A stretch of 64,000 nt of DNA, from the NCBI GenBank assembly GCA_963555705.1, contig OY743188.1, forward strand, positions 27,735,383 through 27,799,382. Reading direction: 5' to 3'. The DNA comes from Ligustrum vulgare (taxonomy: Eukaryota; Streptophyta; Magnoliopsida; Lamiales; Oleaceae). Positions 1 through 11,890 of this stretch are shown one piece after another. A model generated the notes under the pieces. The model was not told the DNA's origin. It saw nothing but the letters and a program-made list of their open reading frames with translations, and ran no database searches. The position numbers and the translations under genes are program-made. Position 1 is the first letter of the stretch. Each line of letters begins with the position of its first letter.

Positions 1-639
1 ATTAGTGAATCTTGACAGAGCAACATTTAACATCACCAAAGTATGATTGTCCTTATATAGGTACTGTTGATGTTATTTTTGGCTGATCTCTCATCGATGT
101 TATTTTTGAGTAGTATCTATAATCTCCAAAAGGGCTCCCTCTTATAACCTTCAATTTCACCTTTTATTCTCATTCTCCCTTTCATTAGCTGGTTTTGGTT
201 TTCCCTCATTTCAAGCTGCACTGCAACTGCTCTCTTTATGTCTTGGCCAAAATTTTCCGTAACTAATCTCATCTTCCTTTTAAAGCTCTCAGTATCTTGC
301 TAGGTATGGGGGCCTAGTGATTTAAGGCCTCCATCAGCTCCCTTCCCATGTTTGACTACTCAATTAGTGAGATCTTTTTATTACTCGTCTAATCTAGCAT
401 TATTTCATCGAGTCTAGTCTTTAGTTTATGTTGGATTGGGCCTTTCGGAGTCCATGACATATCTGATTTTGGGCCTCGTAGGTCACAATAGCTTGGTGTG
501 TAATTATATTCCGCATTTGATTTTATTCCCTTTATAGTTGCCCCCATTTTTCGTGATACAGTGATTTTACCTTCACAAGAGAGCTAGATACATGGGAAAT
601 TAAGTATATTCCCTAAATATTAAACTTTAATTTCATGAA
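1..639. other. Unassigned AT-rich sequence
   Basis: No ORF of note, terminal repeat or recognisable domain is visible on either strand. It ends at the A that precedes the Helitron-type terminus at 640. It could be flanking intergenic DNA or the edge of an element whose other end lies outside the window. Confidence 0.5.
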
Positions 640-668
640 CTAGTTCTATCACCCGTGCAATGCACGGT
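640..668 (-). mobile_element. Helitron-type 3' terminus
   Basis: Read on the minus strand, a short hairpin (CCGTGCA / TGCACGG, one-base loop, 653-667) is followed after about 10 bases by CTAG, and the next base is T. This matches the known Helitron 3' end: a hairpin, then CTRR, inserted between A and T. The element body would extend rightwards. I could not place its 5' TC end and see no Rep/helicase coding, so it would be non-autonomous. Confidence 0.55.
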
Positions 669-2376
669 ATTAGATATATACAAAATATTTAAAATAAAAT
701 ATAAAAAATTAAACTTACAAAGAAAAATTTAACATAGAAACCACAATACAAGGCTTGAAATTTTTAAAGGTCAAATAGCACTCTCATAAGTTTTACAAAA
801 GTAAACTTTAGATAAAGACTTAGAAAATGCAAACAAACCTATGAGGAATATTTTCTTTGAAATCGCAAAAAAAATGAACTCTCCACAATTTATCGATAAG
901 TATTTGTAAAAATTTAATGTCTAAACATAAATAACACAAATACAAATGCATAAAAAATAATATTATATTAAAATAACTATTAAAATTTTACAAACGTGAT
1001 ATAATGTCAACATGAAGTACAAGTTTAGACTACAATTTTCTATAGAATATCAGGAAACTATAGAGCTTCAACTGCATATTGATGATGTGGACACTGCAAA
1101 CATCAACACCAATCGATTACTCCGAGAATCCATAACAGTAGAAGATGCATAAAAATTAGGTCTATAAGGATCAGAATTTGAAAAACCCATGTTAAATTGT
1201 CAACTCACGATTACATAATGAATCCTGAAAAAAAATAATTCCAGAATTGTTTTAGAATGCAAATAATTAACTAAAACAATTCTTATCTTTATATGATAAT
1301 ATCGTTCTTAACAAAAGCATCTTTCTCCCTTAATACCCTCGACATATTTAAATGTAGACTTATATTTTACCCTATCAAAATACATTTTAAATAGCTTTCT
1401 CTTCCTCCTAGGCTCTAGCTCAAAGTATTCTACTAATATACCTATACCAAGAACTCACAATATACCATCATGCCTATTGAATTTTAGTACTTATATTGAA
1501 AATCTTATATTTTTCTCCCATTTTTTTTTCAATATCCTTTAAAAGGTAAATGAGTAGGACGAAATGGTGGGAAGTATTAAGACTTCAAACCATGCATCAA
1601 AGTACTTAATCAATGTAGGGGCTAAAAGAAATGAAGATCTCCCAAATCATGTAATATTAGCATCAACTAAATTTCATAAAACAAAAGTTACAATCAATAA
1701 GAAAGAAAGAAAGAAAGAAATAACTTACTGATTTCAACCAATCAAAGAAGCTAGAAGAAATTACAATGGCCAACCTTTGCTCGATAAATTCAAGAATATA
1801 TTTTTAAGCCCCTCCAAATATCTTACTGTCGTTTTTTTTAATGTGCCAAAATTTTTGTAATTTGAAAATGGCTAAGGATTATAAACATAAATTACAATGA
1901 CCATTGCTCATTTGCTTAATCTTAAGGATGTGTGCAGTTGAGCATATTAGTATAAACATTATATGAAATCAGGGAAGCTGATACAATTGCCCTGATTATG
2001 CTGCTAATCTGGTCCATAATGGGAACCACTGTGCGAGCTTTTTATTGCATAGGCTTTTCTAGATGGTTTCTATTGGCTTATGGTTGTGCGCTCTCTTGAG
2101 TTTCTCTGTGGTCTAGTCATTCTTGGGCACGCGTATCTGATGGACCTTCTTCCTAATTTCTTTGAGTAGGCACCATCAATTTCACTAACGAATGTTAGAG
2201 ACTAACCATTGACGATAGGATAGTTATCTATATGGAATCTCTGTGTAGGTCTCCAATATTTTGTTCTCTTAAAATAAAATCTACGCGTCCGTTTAAATTT
2301 CTCTACATCTTCACTTGTGAGATTAGCTACTAACTTCTTAAGTTAGAAGTGTCACAATTGCTTGTCTAATCAAAAT
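669..2376. other. AT-rich stretch, probably Helitron body plus flank
   Basis: No coding domain was recognised. A short (GAAA)5 microsatellite lies at 1701-1720. The right edge is set by the LTR starting at 2377. Some of this is presumably the body of the minus-strand Helitron ending at 640. Confidence 0.4.
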
Positions 2377-3103
2377 TGTTGACGGTTGAAATATGAAAAA
2401 TTCCAAGTCAGCAAGAAGAATAGGTGAATGTTAGATATGCGATTAAAAAGATATATTGGAAGAGGTGAATCCCAGTTCGGAATAGGCGACCTGGACTTCA
2501 TGTAGGTAATAAAAGATGGTTTGTAAGAGGTGGATCCCAGATCATGTGAATGACCTGGACTCCACGTATGATTTCTTGTATAAATATAGTATTGGATTGG
2601 AATAGCAAAAGTTGGGATCCTTTTGTAAGCTACCCTCTCCTATATTTATAGGGAGAATGGGATGAGCTGGCTTATTACAATACCTGACTATCTGACGTTA
2701 AGACATAATTAACCTAACTGAATCCTTACTTAATATCATGTAGTTGACTTTTGTATCCTAACCAATAATATGTCGGAATAACTGCCTTAACTACCATGTT
2801 AGAAGGTAGTTAGTCTTGTTTAACCTACGTGAGTAATATCCAACCTTACTGGCGCACGTCGGAAAAATCTGTCTTCGTTCGACCTTACTGGCGCACGTCG
2901 AAATAATCTTTCTTTGTCCGACCTTACTGGACCACATCGGAACCATGTTGAGGAGTCCCTCCGTGGAAATCAAGATATGGTTTAATTAACGTCCGATATG
3001 ATGATGTCAGGTCGGACGTACTGCAGGTCATTCCGACCTCTCTGGACCAAGATTGTCACCTAACCGCGTCGTTTCGTCACCCAGGTTGGGTTACCCATCA
3101 ACA
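2377..3103 (-). repeat. 3' LTR of the Retand-like element (727 bp)
   Basis: The LTR is bounded by TGTTGA at 2377 and TCAACA ending at 3103. The adjacent bases 3104-3120 read on the minus strand as the expected polypurine-type tract (AGGGGCAAT just before TG). Inside, a 39-bp unit containing ACCTTACTGG repeats about 2.7 times (2841-2945). Confidence 0.8.
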
Positions 3104-3486
3104 ATTGCCCCTAGGAGTGGAATTGAAAGGATTTCTGATCCGCTCCTATAAATGCTTACTGATAAGTAGTACTAATACCCAAGTAATGATGATGTTTCCA
3201 CGTGTCACTAGTCCCTGGTGCCTAGGTCTGACAATTCTAGAAAAACGCCGTCAGCCGTCAATTCCCATTGATGGGCTCAATGTGTCTCTTCAAATTCTGT
3301 ACTGATAGTTAATGATGTCTTTATATATAAGGGACACTTGTATGTTTTTCCTTCTCATAGCTTCTCACTACTCTGAAAAGTTTGATACTTTTTCCGAAGT
3401 GAACCTCTGTTCGGCTAGCTTAACACACGAACTCACGTCCAGACCTGTTCTATCCCCCAGGTATTTATTTGTATTCTTGAAAAATC

Positions 3487-6069
3487 ATGAGTAATTCCGG
3501 AAGCGATAGTGAGTAGAGATGGCAAAAAAATCCGACTTGACGGGTACCCGATCCGAACCTGCCCCTAATGGGGCGAAAAAACCCGCCCCGCGGGTCGACG
3601 GGGCGGTTATGGGACGATTTCTCCTGACCCGGATGGGTCGCGGGGCGGGTGCGGGTTTGGTTGTCCCGACCCGAACTCGCCCCGATTAAATAAATTAATA
3701 AAAAATAATAAGGAAAAAAAATAAAAAAATACGTAAAAAATAAAAATAAAAATAAACGGGGCGGGTAGGTTGACCCGCCCTGACCCGAAATTAGCGAGCC
3801 GCAGGGCGGGTTTGGAATTGAAAAATTCTCGCAAGGCGGGTCACGGGTCGGAGGGACCCAACCCGAACCTGTCCCGTTGCCATCACTAATACTGAGGCTA
3901 CTAGGAATGAATATTAGGGGAAGGGCAACGAGGAGTCCAGTCCAAATTTAGACTCTAGATCTAGTGAGTCCGATGCGAGCGTATCGAACATCAGAGATGT
4001 AGCTCGAGAGGTACAGCCACTCCGATCGGCTAAACCTTCCTTCGTTCCCCGTCCAATTCCTCCTACTCAATTGAAATCTGGTAGAGCGATCCTGTCTAGT
4101 TCAACTTCGACGTTCTGGAAGGCTGGCTTTCATCCTCACATCATTTCCGAGTTTGACCTAGATGAATGGCGTTATAGGTTTAGGATTCTGGACTCCGTAC
4201 TATTTTTTCTGCCTAGGGGTGACGAGCAGGCTGATGAACTTCCTGATGGTTGTGTGGCAGTGAACATGATGATGTTAGAAGCAGGTCTTAGGTTCCCCTT
4301 TATCCCGCATATAACCAACTACCTCCGATACTGGGGTCTGGTCCCTTCCCAGATTACTCCCAATGGGTGGAGAGTGGTAATAGGCTTTTTAGTTATCTGG
4401 AGTAAACTAGGGTTACCACCACCCCGTGCTAGCAAGTTCGGCTCCGTTTACCAGCTCCGTTCTGATGGGAAAGACTCCGGCTGGTATTATATAATGGTCT
4501 GACCTCGTACTGGTGGGAATTTAATAGAAGAGCTTCCGGACTCGATTAAAGGGTGGAGGGACAAGTGGTTCTACGTAGGTGGCGGGTGGCAGACCTTGGA
4601 GCGGACTGAAGACCAGGATTACATTGTTCCTACCCATTACAAACCTTACTGTATGTTTCAGACGTTGTTTACCACTTCAGAGCTGCCTCTTCTAATATTA
4701 ATTATCTCTTTTTTATTTTAGGTCCGTCCAATTCTTCCAGATCCCTTGCCTTTGAAGAGAAATTACAAAAAGCGCGTAACCTTGACCAGCGTGACAGGGA
4801 CTTTAGGGAGTTAATCACTGAAGAGAACTTGTTTAAGACCGGCCTCACCACTGTACATCCTGCTACTACTTTCCTATCTCCTCCACGTAGTAAGTAGCTA
4901 TCACCTCAGACTTACATCTTCTCTAAGTTTACTACTAATCATAGTTTCTTCACTTTGCAGAACCGACCAATTCGAAGAGAAAAGCCATGCCTCCATTCGA
5001 CCGGACTGTTTTCGTTGGCAACAAGAAGAGGCCCACCACTGGTGGGAAAACCCTTTCTCCCGGAATGGGCCTAACCCCTAGGTCCGATCAGTCCATCGGG
5101 GTTCCGGCTACCGTTACAAGTCCTTCCAGGTCTTCTCACGGAAAAAGGGAAGCTCGTCGAAGAAGACCCAGTAGCTCTGCCGCCACCATCTTCTGATCCA
5201 ATAATTCTTTCAGACAACCAAGTCTCTTCAAAAAATGCAGCTCAGTCAGGTCTGCATCCTGCGTCAAATCTTTCGGCCAATACGTCTCCAGCAGCTGACC
5301 CTATAGACGTCTCTTACTTCGGAATCCACAAGGCCCGGGCTATAGAGATGGCTAAATTGAAGGGAAAGCTCCCTAAAGCATTAAGGGATGTTCGGTCCCA
5401 CAAATACTTGGGGTCGAACTCTTTGAAGGTCCTTCCAAATGCGTCCACAATTCTGTTGACATAGTGGTGCAGACCTGGGACAAAAAGAAGGAAGCTATGG
5501 CTGCAGTGATGGACCTGCTGAACGTTTCCCATGCCACCTTTTCCGTCCTTAGGCTCGTACAGAACTACATATCCCATGTCCAAGCTAAATCCCATGAGCA
5601 GACGGATCTGCATGATGAGCTGATGCGCCAGAGTATAGTGGTGAAACCATGCGCTTGGGCTTGAGAGGGACAGACTGGCCGGGGCGAAGAAAGAGATCAA
5701 GCTGAAGTGCGAGAGCTTGGAACAGAAAAATGGCCTGCTACTTTTCGAGCTGGAAAAGATACAATTAGAGAATGCCGAACTAAGGGCTAAAGCAAGAGGC
5801 TGTTGCAGAGCTTGATCTGACCAAGAAGGACCTCGTACGAGCCAGAACAGACCTAACTTCTCCAGTTGCTGCTTACAAGGAGTCTAGAGTGTACGAGGTG
5901 GACCATACCGATACCTACATAATGGCATTGGAGGATGCGTGAAAAGGTTTCAGGAGCTCCACCCTGAATTCAATCCAGACCAATTGAACGCAGAACTGGA
6001 GAAGCTAAGGAAGGAGCAGGCCGTGGCTATGGCTGAACTGGATCGGGGCAAGGCTCCAGTGGTTAAGTG
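3487..6069 (+). pseudogene. Antisense ORF of the Retand-like element (PF04195-type)
   Basis: This gene-like unit runs opposite to pol, as in other Tat-clade elements. The start ATG is at 3487 and is followed after nine codons by a 375-bp hAT-type insertion. Downstream, 4071-4500 contains the segment LRFPFIPHITNYLRYWGLVP and a following P-N-(G)-W-R stretch, typical of the plant 'putative gypsy-type transposon' domain. TAG (about 3914) and TGA (4501) stops break the frame. Likely introns lie at about 4650-4722 and 4890-4960 (TTTTAG and TTGCAG acceptors). The 3' half encodes basic then coiled-coil-rich protein ending at TGA 6069. Its function in these elements is not known. The piece is certainly decayed. 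Confidence 0.7.
3514..3888. mobile_element. hAT-type non-autonomous element (375 bp)
   Basis: Its termini are TAGAGATGGCAA and TTGCCATCACTA. The flanking 8-bp target duplications, ATAGTGAG (3506-3513) and ATACTGAG (3889-3896), differ at one base; 8 bp is the hAT length. Subterminal arrays rich in GACCCG/CGGGTC flank an AT-rich core. There is no transposase. It inserted into codon 9 of the antisense ORF. Confidence 0.85.
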
Positions 6070-6468
6070 ATAATAAATTTGTAATGTCTTGAAGTTCAGG
6101 TCGTCTATAGGGCTGTTCTGGCCCAACTTTTGATTAATTAAATGAAGTTAACTATGTTTCATTTCCGAACTCTTTGGCCATAAGAGCAACATAATCAGAT
6201 CTGATCGTATACCTTTAGTTTGGTGTTGTAATGTAAATTTGTAGCATAACTGGAGTCTTCCATTTGGAACACTTAACTTTTGGAATTTTTCTCTATTTTT
6301 CCTAACCGGAACAGTCAAGTCGAAGTTCTTACGTAAACTTCATAAGAATTCTAACCCATTTCTGATCTAGAGCAGTTAGGTATGGTAGGTCCACAGAACG
6401 AACCTAAATTAAGAGTATGTCCTAACTCGATCAGTCAGGTCGGTCCTAGTCTCATTCGGGGTCGTATG
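6070..6468. other. Convergent 3' region between antisense ORF and repeat array
   Basis: Non-coding sequence with diverged versions of the downstream repeat theme (GGAATTC or AGAATTC followed by AAATTC-like runs). It lies where antisense-ORF and pol transcripts would converge. Confidence 0.5.
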
Positions 6469-6843
6469 GAATTCATGAATTCTGTTGTGACAGACCTGAT
6501 GATCTCGTAACTTTAGGTCCTAAAGAATTCATAAATTCCGTTATGATGGATGTTTTGAGCATTTAGCTTGAGGACCTAAGGAATTCGTAAATTCCGTTAT
6601 GATGGACATTTTGAGTGTTTAGCTTGAGGTCCTAAGGAATTCGTAAATTTCGTTATGGCAGACCTGATGAGCATGTAGCTTGAGGTCCTAAGGAATTCGT
6701 AAATTCCGTTATGGCAGACCTGATGAGCTTTTAGCTTGAGGTCCTAAGGAATTCGTAATTTCCGTTATGGCAGACCTGATGAGCATTTAGCTTGAGGTCC
6801 TAAGGAATTCGTATATTCCGTTATGGCAGACCTCAAGAGCACA
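6469..6843 (-). repeat. 56-bp tandem array, 6.7 copies
   Basis: Units start at 6469, 6525, 6581, 6637, 6693, 6749 and 6805, an exact 56-bp period. Each begins with GAATTC and carries GTTATG and TAGCTTGAGGTCCTAAG blocks; the central and later units are the most alike. The array lies between the ends of pol and the antisense ORF. Retand-type elements are known to amplify tandem repeats, so it belongs to the element and is not a chromosomal satellite. Confidence 0.9.
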
Positions 6844-6944
6844 TAGTTTATTTTATCAAGAACACTTGAAAATTTGTAAAAAAAAAAATTTCAACGGAAT
6901 ATCTTTAATACACGTTAGTCATTACATATCTTCTAATGAAACGA

Positions 6945-8795
6945 TTACTGATAGTACTTTTTCAGATGCTCTGCGTTCCATGGATGTTGTAAAGTTTTTC
7001 CTTCTAAAGTTTCTAGTTCATATGCCCTATTTTGCAAGGTTTCCCTAATTCTGTAAGGTCCTTCCCAAGATGGGGCAAGTGAGCCAGATTGAGCTTCCTT
7101 TGTGGCTAAAAACACTTTTCTGAGTACCAAATCTCCAGCATGGAACTTCCGGCTCCTGACTTTGGAATTATAGTATATTGCGCTTCTCTGCTTGTAGGAT
7201 GCGTTCTTGAGATCTGAGTTTAACCTCTTTTCCTCAATCAAGTCCAAAGTGGATTGTAGCATTTCAGTATTTGTCCCTTCTTCAAAATATTGTACCCCGC
7301 TGGAGGGGATTCCAACCTCAACAGGGATCACGGCTTCGGATCCAAATGCGAGGGCGAAAGGGGTTTCTCCCGTTGCTGTTCTACAAGTAGTTCTGTAAGA
7401 CCAAAGGACCGCTAGTAGTTCATCAGCCCAAGCTCCTTTCAGCTCATCCAATCTGGTCTTCAATGTGTGCTTGATGATTTTATTGATTGCTTCCACTAAT
7501 CCATTCGCCTGTGGGTGGCATGGGGTAGAGTAGTGATTCTTGATCTTCAGCTCTTCACAAAATGATCTGAATCTTGTATTGTCAAATTGTCTCCGTTTGT
7601 CAGTAACTATTGAATGAGGAATGCCAAACTAGCAAATGATTGACTTCCATATGAAGTCGGTGGTTTTTTGTTCGGTGATATTTGCCAAGGCCTCTGCTTC
7701 AACCCATTTTGTGAAATAATCGACTGTCACTATTGCATATTTGATTGATCCTCTTCCCATTGGCAATGGTCCGATCAAATTGATGCCCCATTTTACGAAA
7801 GGCCATGGTGCCATGATGGATGTCAGGTCTTTCGGAGGAGATCTAATCAATGGGGCAAATCTCTGACATTTATCAAGTTTCCTAACAAATTCCATGGCAT
7901 CTCTCTTTATGGAAGGCCAAAAATATCCTTGACTTAGGATCTTAAATGCTAGGGACTGTCCTCCAGTATGGTTGCCACATACGCCTTCGTGTATTTCTCT
8001 CATGGCCACTTGGGCTTCTTCTTCACTCAGGCATCTGAGTAGTGGGAGAGAAAAACCTCGTTTGTATAACACGTCATCTATCAAAGTATATCTGGCTGAT
8101 CTGATTTTTAGCCTCCGAGCATCGTCCTTACTCGGGGGCACTACTCCCTCCTTCAAGTGCTGGATGATCCCATCCATCCAGCTCCTGTTCGCGTCAATTG
8201 CCAAGGTTAGCGTCTCTGCTTCACCTAGGGCTGAATTTTGCACCTTCCTGATGGGGACACTATCCATGGTCTCGGCTCCTTCACTAGTAGCGAGTCTAGC
8301 GAGGGCATCCATCTGACTGTTTTGGGTTCTAGGTATCTGTTTGACGTCCACATGGATGAACTTATCCAATTCCTGCTTGGCCACCTTGTGATAAGATGTC
8401 ATTTTCTCCTCCTTTGTGTTGTAGGTTCCCTGGATTTGGTTCACGGCCAACTGGGAATCACTGTGTATGGTCACTCTGGTTATGCCCACATTTCTTGCCA
8501 TTTTTAGACCTGCAATGAGGGCTTCGTATTCCGCCTCATTGTTAGTTGGTGGGAATTCAAAGCTGAGGGATTGACAATATAGTAATTTCTCTGGATTGAC
8601 CAGAACAATTCCAGCCCCTGCACAGTTCTCAGTGGAGGATCCATCCACATACAAGGACCAGAGTTCATCTTGGTTAGGAAGGTTTACTTCCATGTGGAAT
8701 TCTGCTATGAAGTCCGCCAATGCTTGACCCTTGAGCACACTTCTTTGTTTATAGGTGATATTGAATTGTCCTAACTCCACTGCCCATTTCATCAA
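6945..8795 (-). pseudogene. Retand-like pol: second RNase H and integrase
   Basis: The frame 8795-7629 holds an archaeal-type RNase H (LYVDGSSTENCAGAGIVLV, then NNEAEYEALIAGL) and the integrase zinc-binding region. In that region the usual C-x2-C has become L-x2-C (RKLDKCQRFA). The integrase core follows with WGINLIGPLP, so its first catalytic Asp is replaced by Asn. A TAG stop at 7629 separates it from the rest of the core, which continues through IVTDKRRQFDN and HPQANGLVEA into 7496-6945 (integrase C-terminal region ending HLKKYYQ). Replicative integration would need this protein. The lost catalytic and zinc-ligand residues plus the stop make it inactive. Confidence 0.88.
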
Positions 8796-9757
8796 TCTCC
8801 CCGAAGTTTCTGTAAGGTTTGACGGAGTGGATAGTTGGTTAGCACCTCTAGTGAATGCTCCAGGAAGTAAGGTCTTAACTTCCTCGAACTCATAATTAAT
8901 GCCAGTGTTAATTTTTCCATTGGCAGATATCTTAGTTCTGCATCTTTCAAGGCCTGACTGACATAATAGACTAGGTGCTGGATACCATCTTCTGTCCTAA
9001 TCAGAACTGTGCTGATTGACCTCTCTGACACCGCTAGGTATAATTCCAACACTTCTCTTGGTACTGGCTTGGAGAGTAGGGGCAATGAGGCGAGCTATAT
9101 TTTCAAATCTTCGAAAGCCCTTTGGCATTGCTCCATCTAATGGAAGTTCTTCCTCATCTTGAGCGCTTCGAAGAAAGGTCTGCACTTATCAGTTGATTTT
9201 GAGACGAACCGATTCAGAACTGTTATTCTTCTAGTCAAACTTGGAATCTCCTTTATGTTGGTTGGGGCTTTCATGTCGATCAAGGCTTTGATTTTTTCCA
9301 GGTTGGCTTCAATCCCTCTTTGATGCACCATATATCCTAAAAATTTCCTCGATTTTACCCCAAAGGCACACTTTTGTGGATTCAACTTCATCTTGTATTT
9401 CCTAAGAATGATGAACATTTCAGTTAGGTGCTGGACGTGATCTGCTGACTTGATGCTCTTCACCAGCATGTCACCCACATATACTTCCATAGTCCTACCA
9501 ATTTGTTTTGCGATTATTCTGTTGACAAAGTCTTTGGTAGGTTGCCCCCGTATTCTTTAATCCGAACGGCATCATCTTGTAACAATATAATCCCCTGTCT
9601 GTGATGAATGATGTGTGTTCTTCGTCTGGACCATACATGGGAATCTGGTTGTAGCATGAGTGCTCATCCATGAAGCTCAACAGCTCATGCCCCGTCGTAG
9701 CATCTACCATTTGATCTATGCGTGGAAGTGGAAAGCTGTCTTTGGGGCAAGCCATAA
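8792..9757 (-). pseudogene. Retand-like pol: reverse transcriptase and RNase H
   Basis: Reading leftward, 9755-9495 starts with PKDSFPLPRID, LSFMD and ITDRGLYCYKMMPFGLKN, the fingers/palm of a Ty3-type RT. After a stop, 9490-9137 contains EVYVGDMLVKS where the family has Y-V-D-D, so a catalytic Asp is lost. Then 9085-8792 is the classical RNase H domain (LYLAVSERSISTVLIR, YYVSQALKDAE). RT begins only at its PKDSFPLPRID segment because the element is truncated at 9757. Several stops and frame changes interrupt it. Confidence 0.88.
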
Positions 9758-10934
9758 ATAGGTTGACAATCCTGACTCAAAAGTCCACTTTTATTACTTG
9801 TTAACAATATCGTGCACTTGCGATTTCACACCAACAATATAAATAGGTTGAAGTTAGCATTTCTTTAAGTGGCATACGTTATTGAATCTCTCTTTACCAA
9901 AGTTTGTGTTTGCAATCCGTAATTTATGTGCAATACCTAAAAACATCCAAATTGTAATTGTAGAGAAAGACTTGGATTCACCATTTTGTAGGCATTGTTA
10001 GAGTTTGAGGATATTTTCAGTCCTAGATCTTGAAGTCCGAATAAAGTTGATTTTTAAGAATTACCAAATTTTATTTTATTTATTAATCTTTTACTTCATG
10101 TAATGTCGTGTTTTAAGGGAACTTTCTAAATGCTCATGTCAAAATGCAATTTTAGACGCTACCCCAACTTAAAATTGATTCACTATAATAGACTTCTCTA
10201 ACTGTAAAAGACTTTGATGCACTTACTTCGTTTATTAAATTGCAAAAATAATATTATGTTAAAAGTCCATAATATCCTTTCATATCCAAAACAAAATAAA
10301 AAAACCCACACTTATAATTTCAAAATAAAATTACTTTCTATATCCATTTTCTGAAACACATATAAACACTCTCATTTTATCATTTTCTTATACTCTAAAA
10401 ATCTTTAAAAAAAATATCAAATGCTCAATTGAATGATATTATTCATCACTTCGTATCGTTAAGTAGATTTACGAATATATAGTATTATTTTGAATTTCAT
10501 TTTCGTTGTATTAAACATATTTTTTATTTAAATTTATTAAATATATCTATAATTTTAGTAAGAAAAAAGATAAATAAATTCATCTGTTATTAATTTCATT
10601 TACAATAAATTATTTTTGACTTGTTAAGCAGAAACTAGATTAAACTTATTCAATTTCAATTGATGGGTGATTTCAATTTTATTCAACTTTAGGTTTGAGT
10701 TCTTTTAAATCCATGTTAGTCTTATGTTATAAATTAAATTTGGAGGTTTTTGGTTAATTGATTTAATTATTTTTCTTGATATTTTGTTGTAGCATAGGAA
10801 GTTGATTTGAATTTTCTTGATATTTTGTTGTAGCATAGGAAGTTAATTAGTTCTCATTGTCAAACATGAAAATACATTTGTCAAGAAAGGGTGTTTTGAT
10901 GCCACAATGTGAAATTCTGATAAGAATTTGAAGT
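9758..10934. other. AT-rich sequence without recognised genes
   Basis: No domain or terminal repeat was recognised. A 41-bp-spaced direct duplication of TTTTCTTGATATTTTGTTGT and following bases lies at 10771-10853. The first exon of the bHLH relic should lie upstream of the 10940 insertion, but I find no basic-helix segment here. Confidence 0.45.
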
Positions 10935-10939
10935 ATCAC

Positions 10940-11144
10940 TGTTGTGAAACTACCATAATTATAATATTAGATATAGAGATAGAGAGAGAGAGATGAGAAG
11001 AGGAGAGAATTCTCAATTCAATTCAAGTGTGTAATTTTACATACATGATGCCCCTATTTATAGGAGAGTCTAATAGTCATTCACACAATAAATAATATAA
11101 ATTAGGTAAAATTAGGTAATGGATTAGTTTAATAATTTACAACA
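10940..11144 (-). repeat. Left (3') LTR of the 7-kb element
   Basis: 205 bp, TGTTGTGAAACTACC to TTTACAACA on the plus strand. It contains a short AG-rich microsatellite near 10980. Paired with 17746-17946. Confidence 0.9.
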
Positions 11145-11286
11145 CTCCTCCTTGAATGACTTGTTGCTCTGCTCCCCTGATGTTGGCCATCATTAATCAT
11201 TGAGTCTAATATCCAAAATGACATCAATGATAAGTAGTACAAATCATGTACTTAAATTTGAAGTTCTGAAGTACTTCAATGCTACC

Positions 11287-11890
11287 TCGTTAAAACCTTG
11301 TCAGTAAAACCCAATGGGACAAAATCTGAACGAAGGAAAAAGAGTACAGCCGCTGCCTAGTTAAATCCTTATCAAGAAAACCTAGTAGGACAAAACCTGG
11401 ACGAAGGAAAAAGAGTACAGCATGATTCCCCCCCTGAAGTGCGCAATCAAGTATTCATGAACCTTTTGAATAATGATATCATCTTTCGTATGGAATATGT
11501 ATATATGAAAATCTTCTTGTGTGTAGCCTATATCATAACATTCTTCATAAGATGTCTATGAATTTCTTCATTTGTTGATATCATAACATTCTTCATAAGA
11601 TGTCTATGATTTTCTTCATTTGTTGATACCATTCCAGATGTCTATGATTTTCTTCATTTGTTGATCCAACACAATTTAAAGAGAGAGCTTGTTGTTGAAT
11701 TATTACTTGCAGATAGCTGTGACAATGTCTCAAAAACCTTGCTGGGAAAAACCCTGTGGGACAAAACCTTAGCGAAGGGAAAAAGAGTACATTATTCTCA
11801 TTGATACGCCATAATTGATGTCTCATTAAAAACCTTACTAGGAAAACCCTGTGGGACAAAACCTCAGCTATAGGAAAAAGAGTGCAGCGC
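11287..11890 (-). repeat. Four dispersed copies of an AAAGAGTACAGC-type motif
   Basis: About 70-bp related blocks at 11287-11357, 11358-11430, 11728-11799 and 11820-11890 each run from CTCGTTAAAACCTTG-like sequence through GGGACAAAA to GGAAAAAGAGTACAGC. Between them a 48-bp unit (ATCATAACATTCTTCATAAG...) repeats about 2.7 times at 11532-11670. Sequence of this kind is commonly found upstream of the 3' LTR in plant copia elements. Confidence 0.65.

Larger units (their letters stand above)
2377..9757 (-). mobile_element. Truncated Ty3/gypsy element, Tat/Retand-like
   Basis: On the minus strand the order is RT, RNase H, a second archaeal-type RNase H, integrase, a 56-bp tandem array, an antisense ORF, a polypurine tract and a 3' LTR. 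A second RNase H and an antisense ORF between pol and the 3' LTR are known traits of the Tat clade (Retand, Grande, Ogre relatives). Sequence homologous to pol stops abruptly at 9757 inside RT. Gag, protease, the start of RT and the 5' LTR are therefore missing, and no second target-site copy can be checked. Confidence 0.85.

Noticed and set aside
3607..3834. 75-codon minus-strand ORF
   Set aside because: Lies wholly in the hAT-type element; its composition reflects the GACCCG arrays and AT core.
6469..6843. CRISPR-like regular repeats
   Set aside because: Contiguous 56-bp tandem units without unique spacers, in a plant retroelement.
7207..8507. Plus-strand ORFs of 63-114 codons
   Set aside because: Shadows of the minus-strand retroelement pol, which has clear domain matches.
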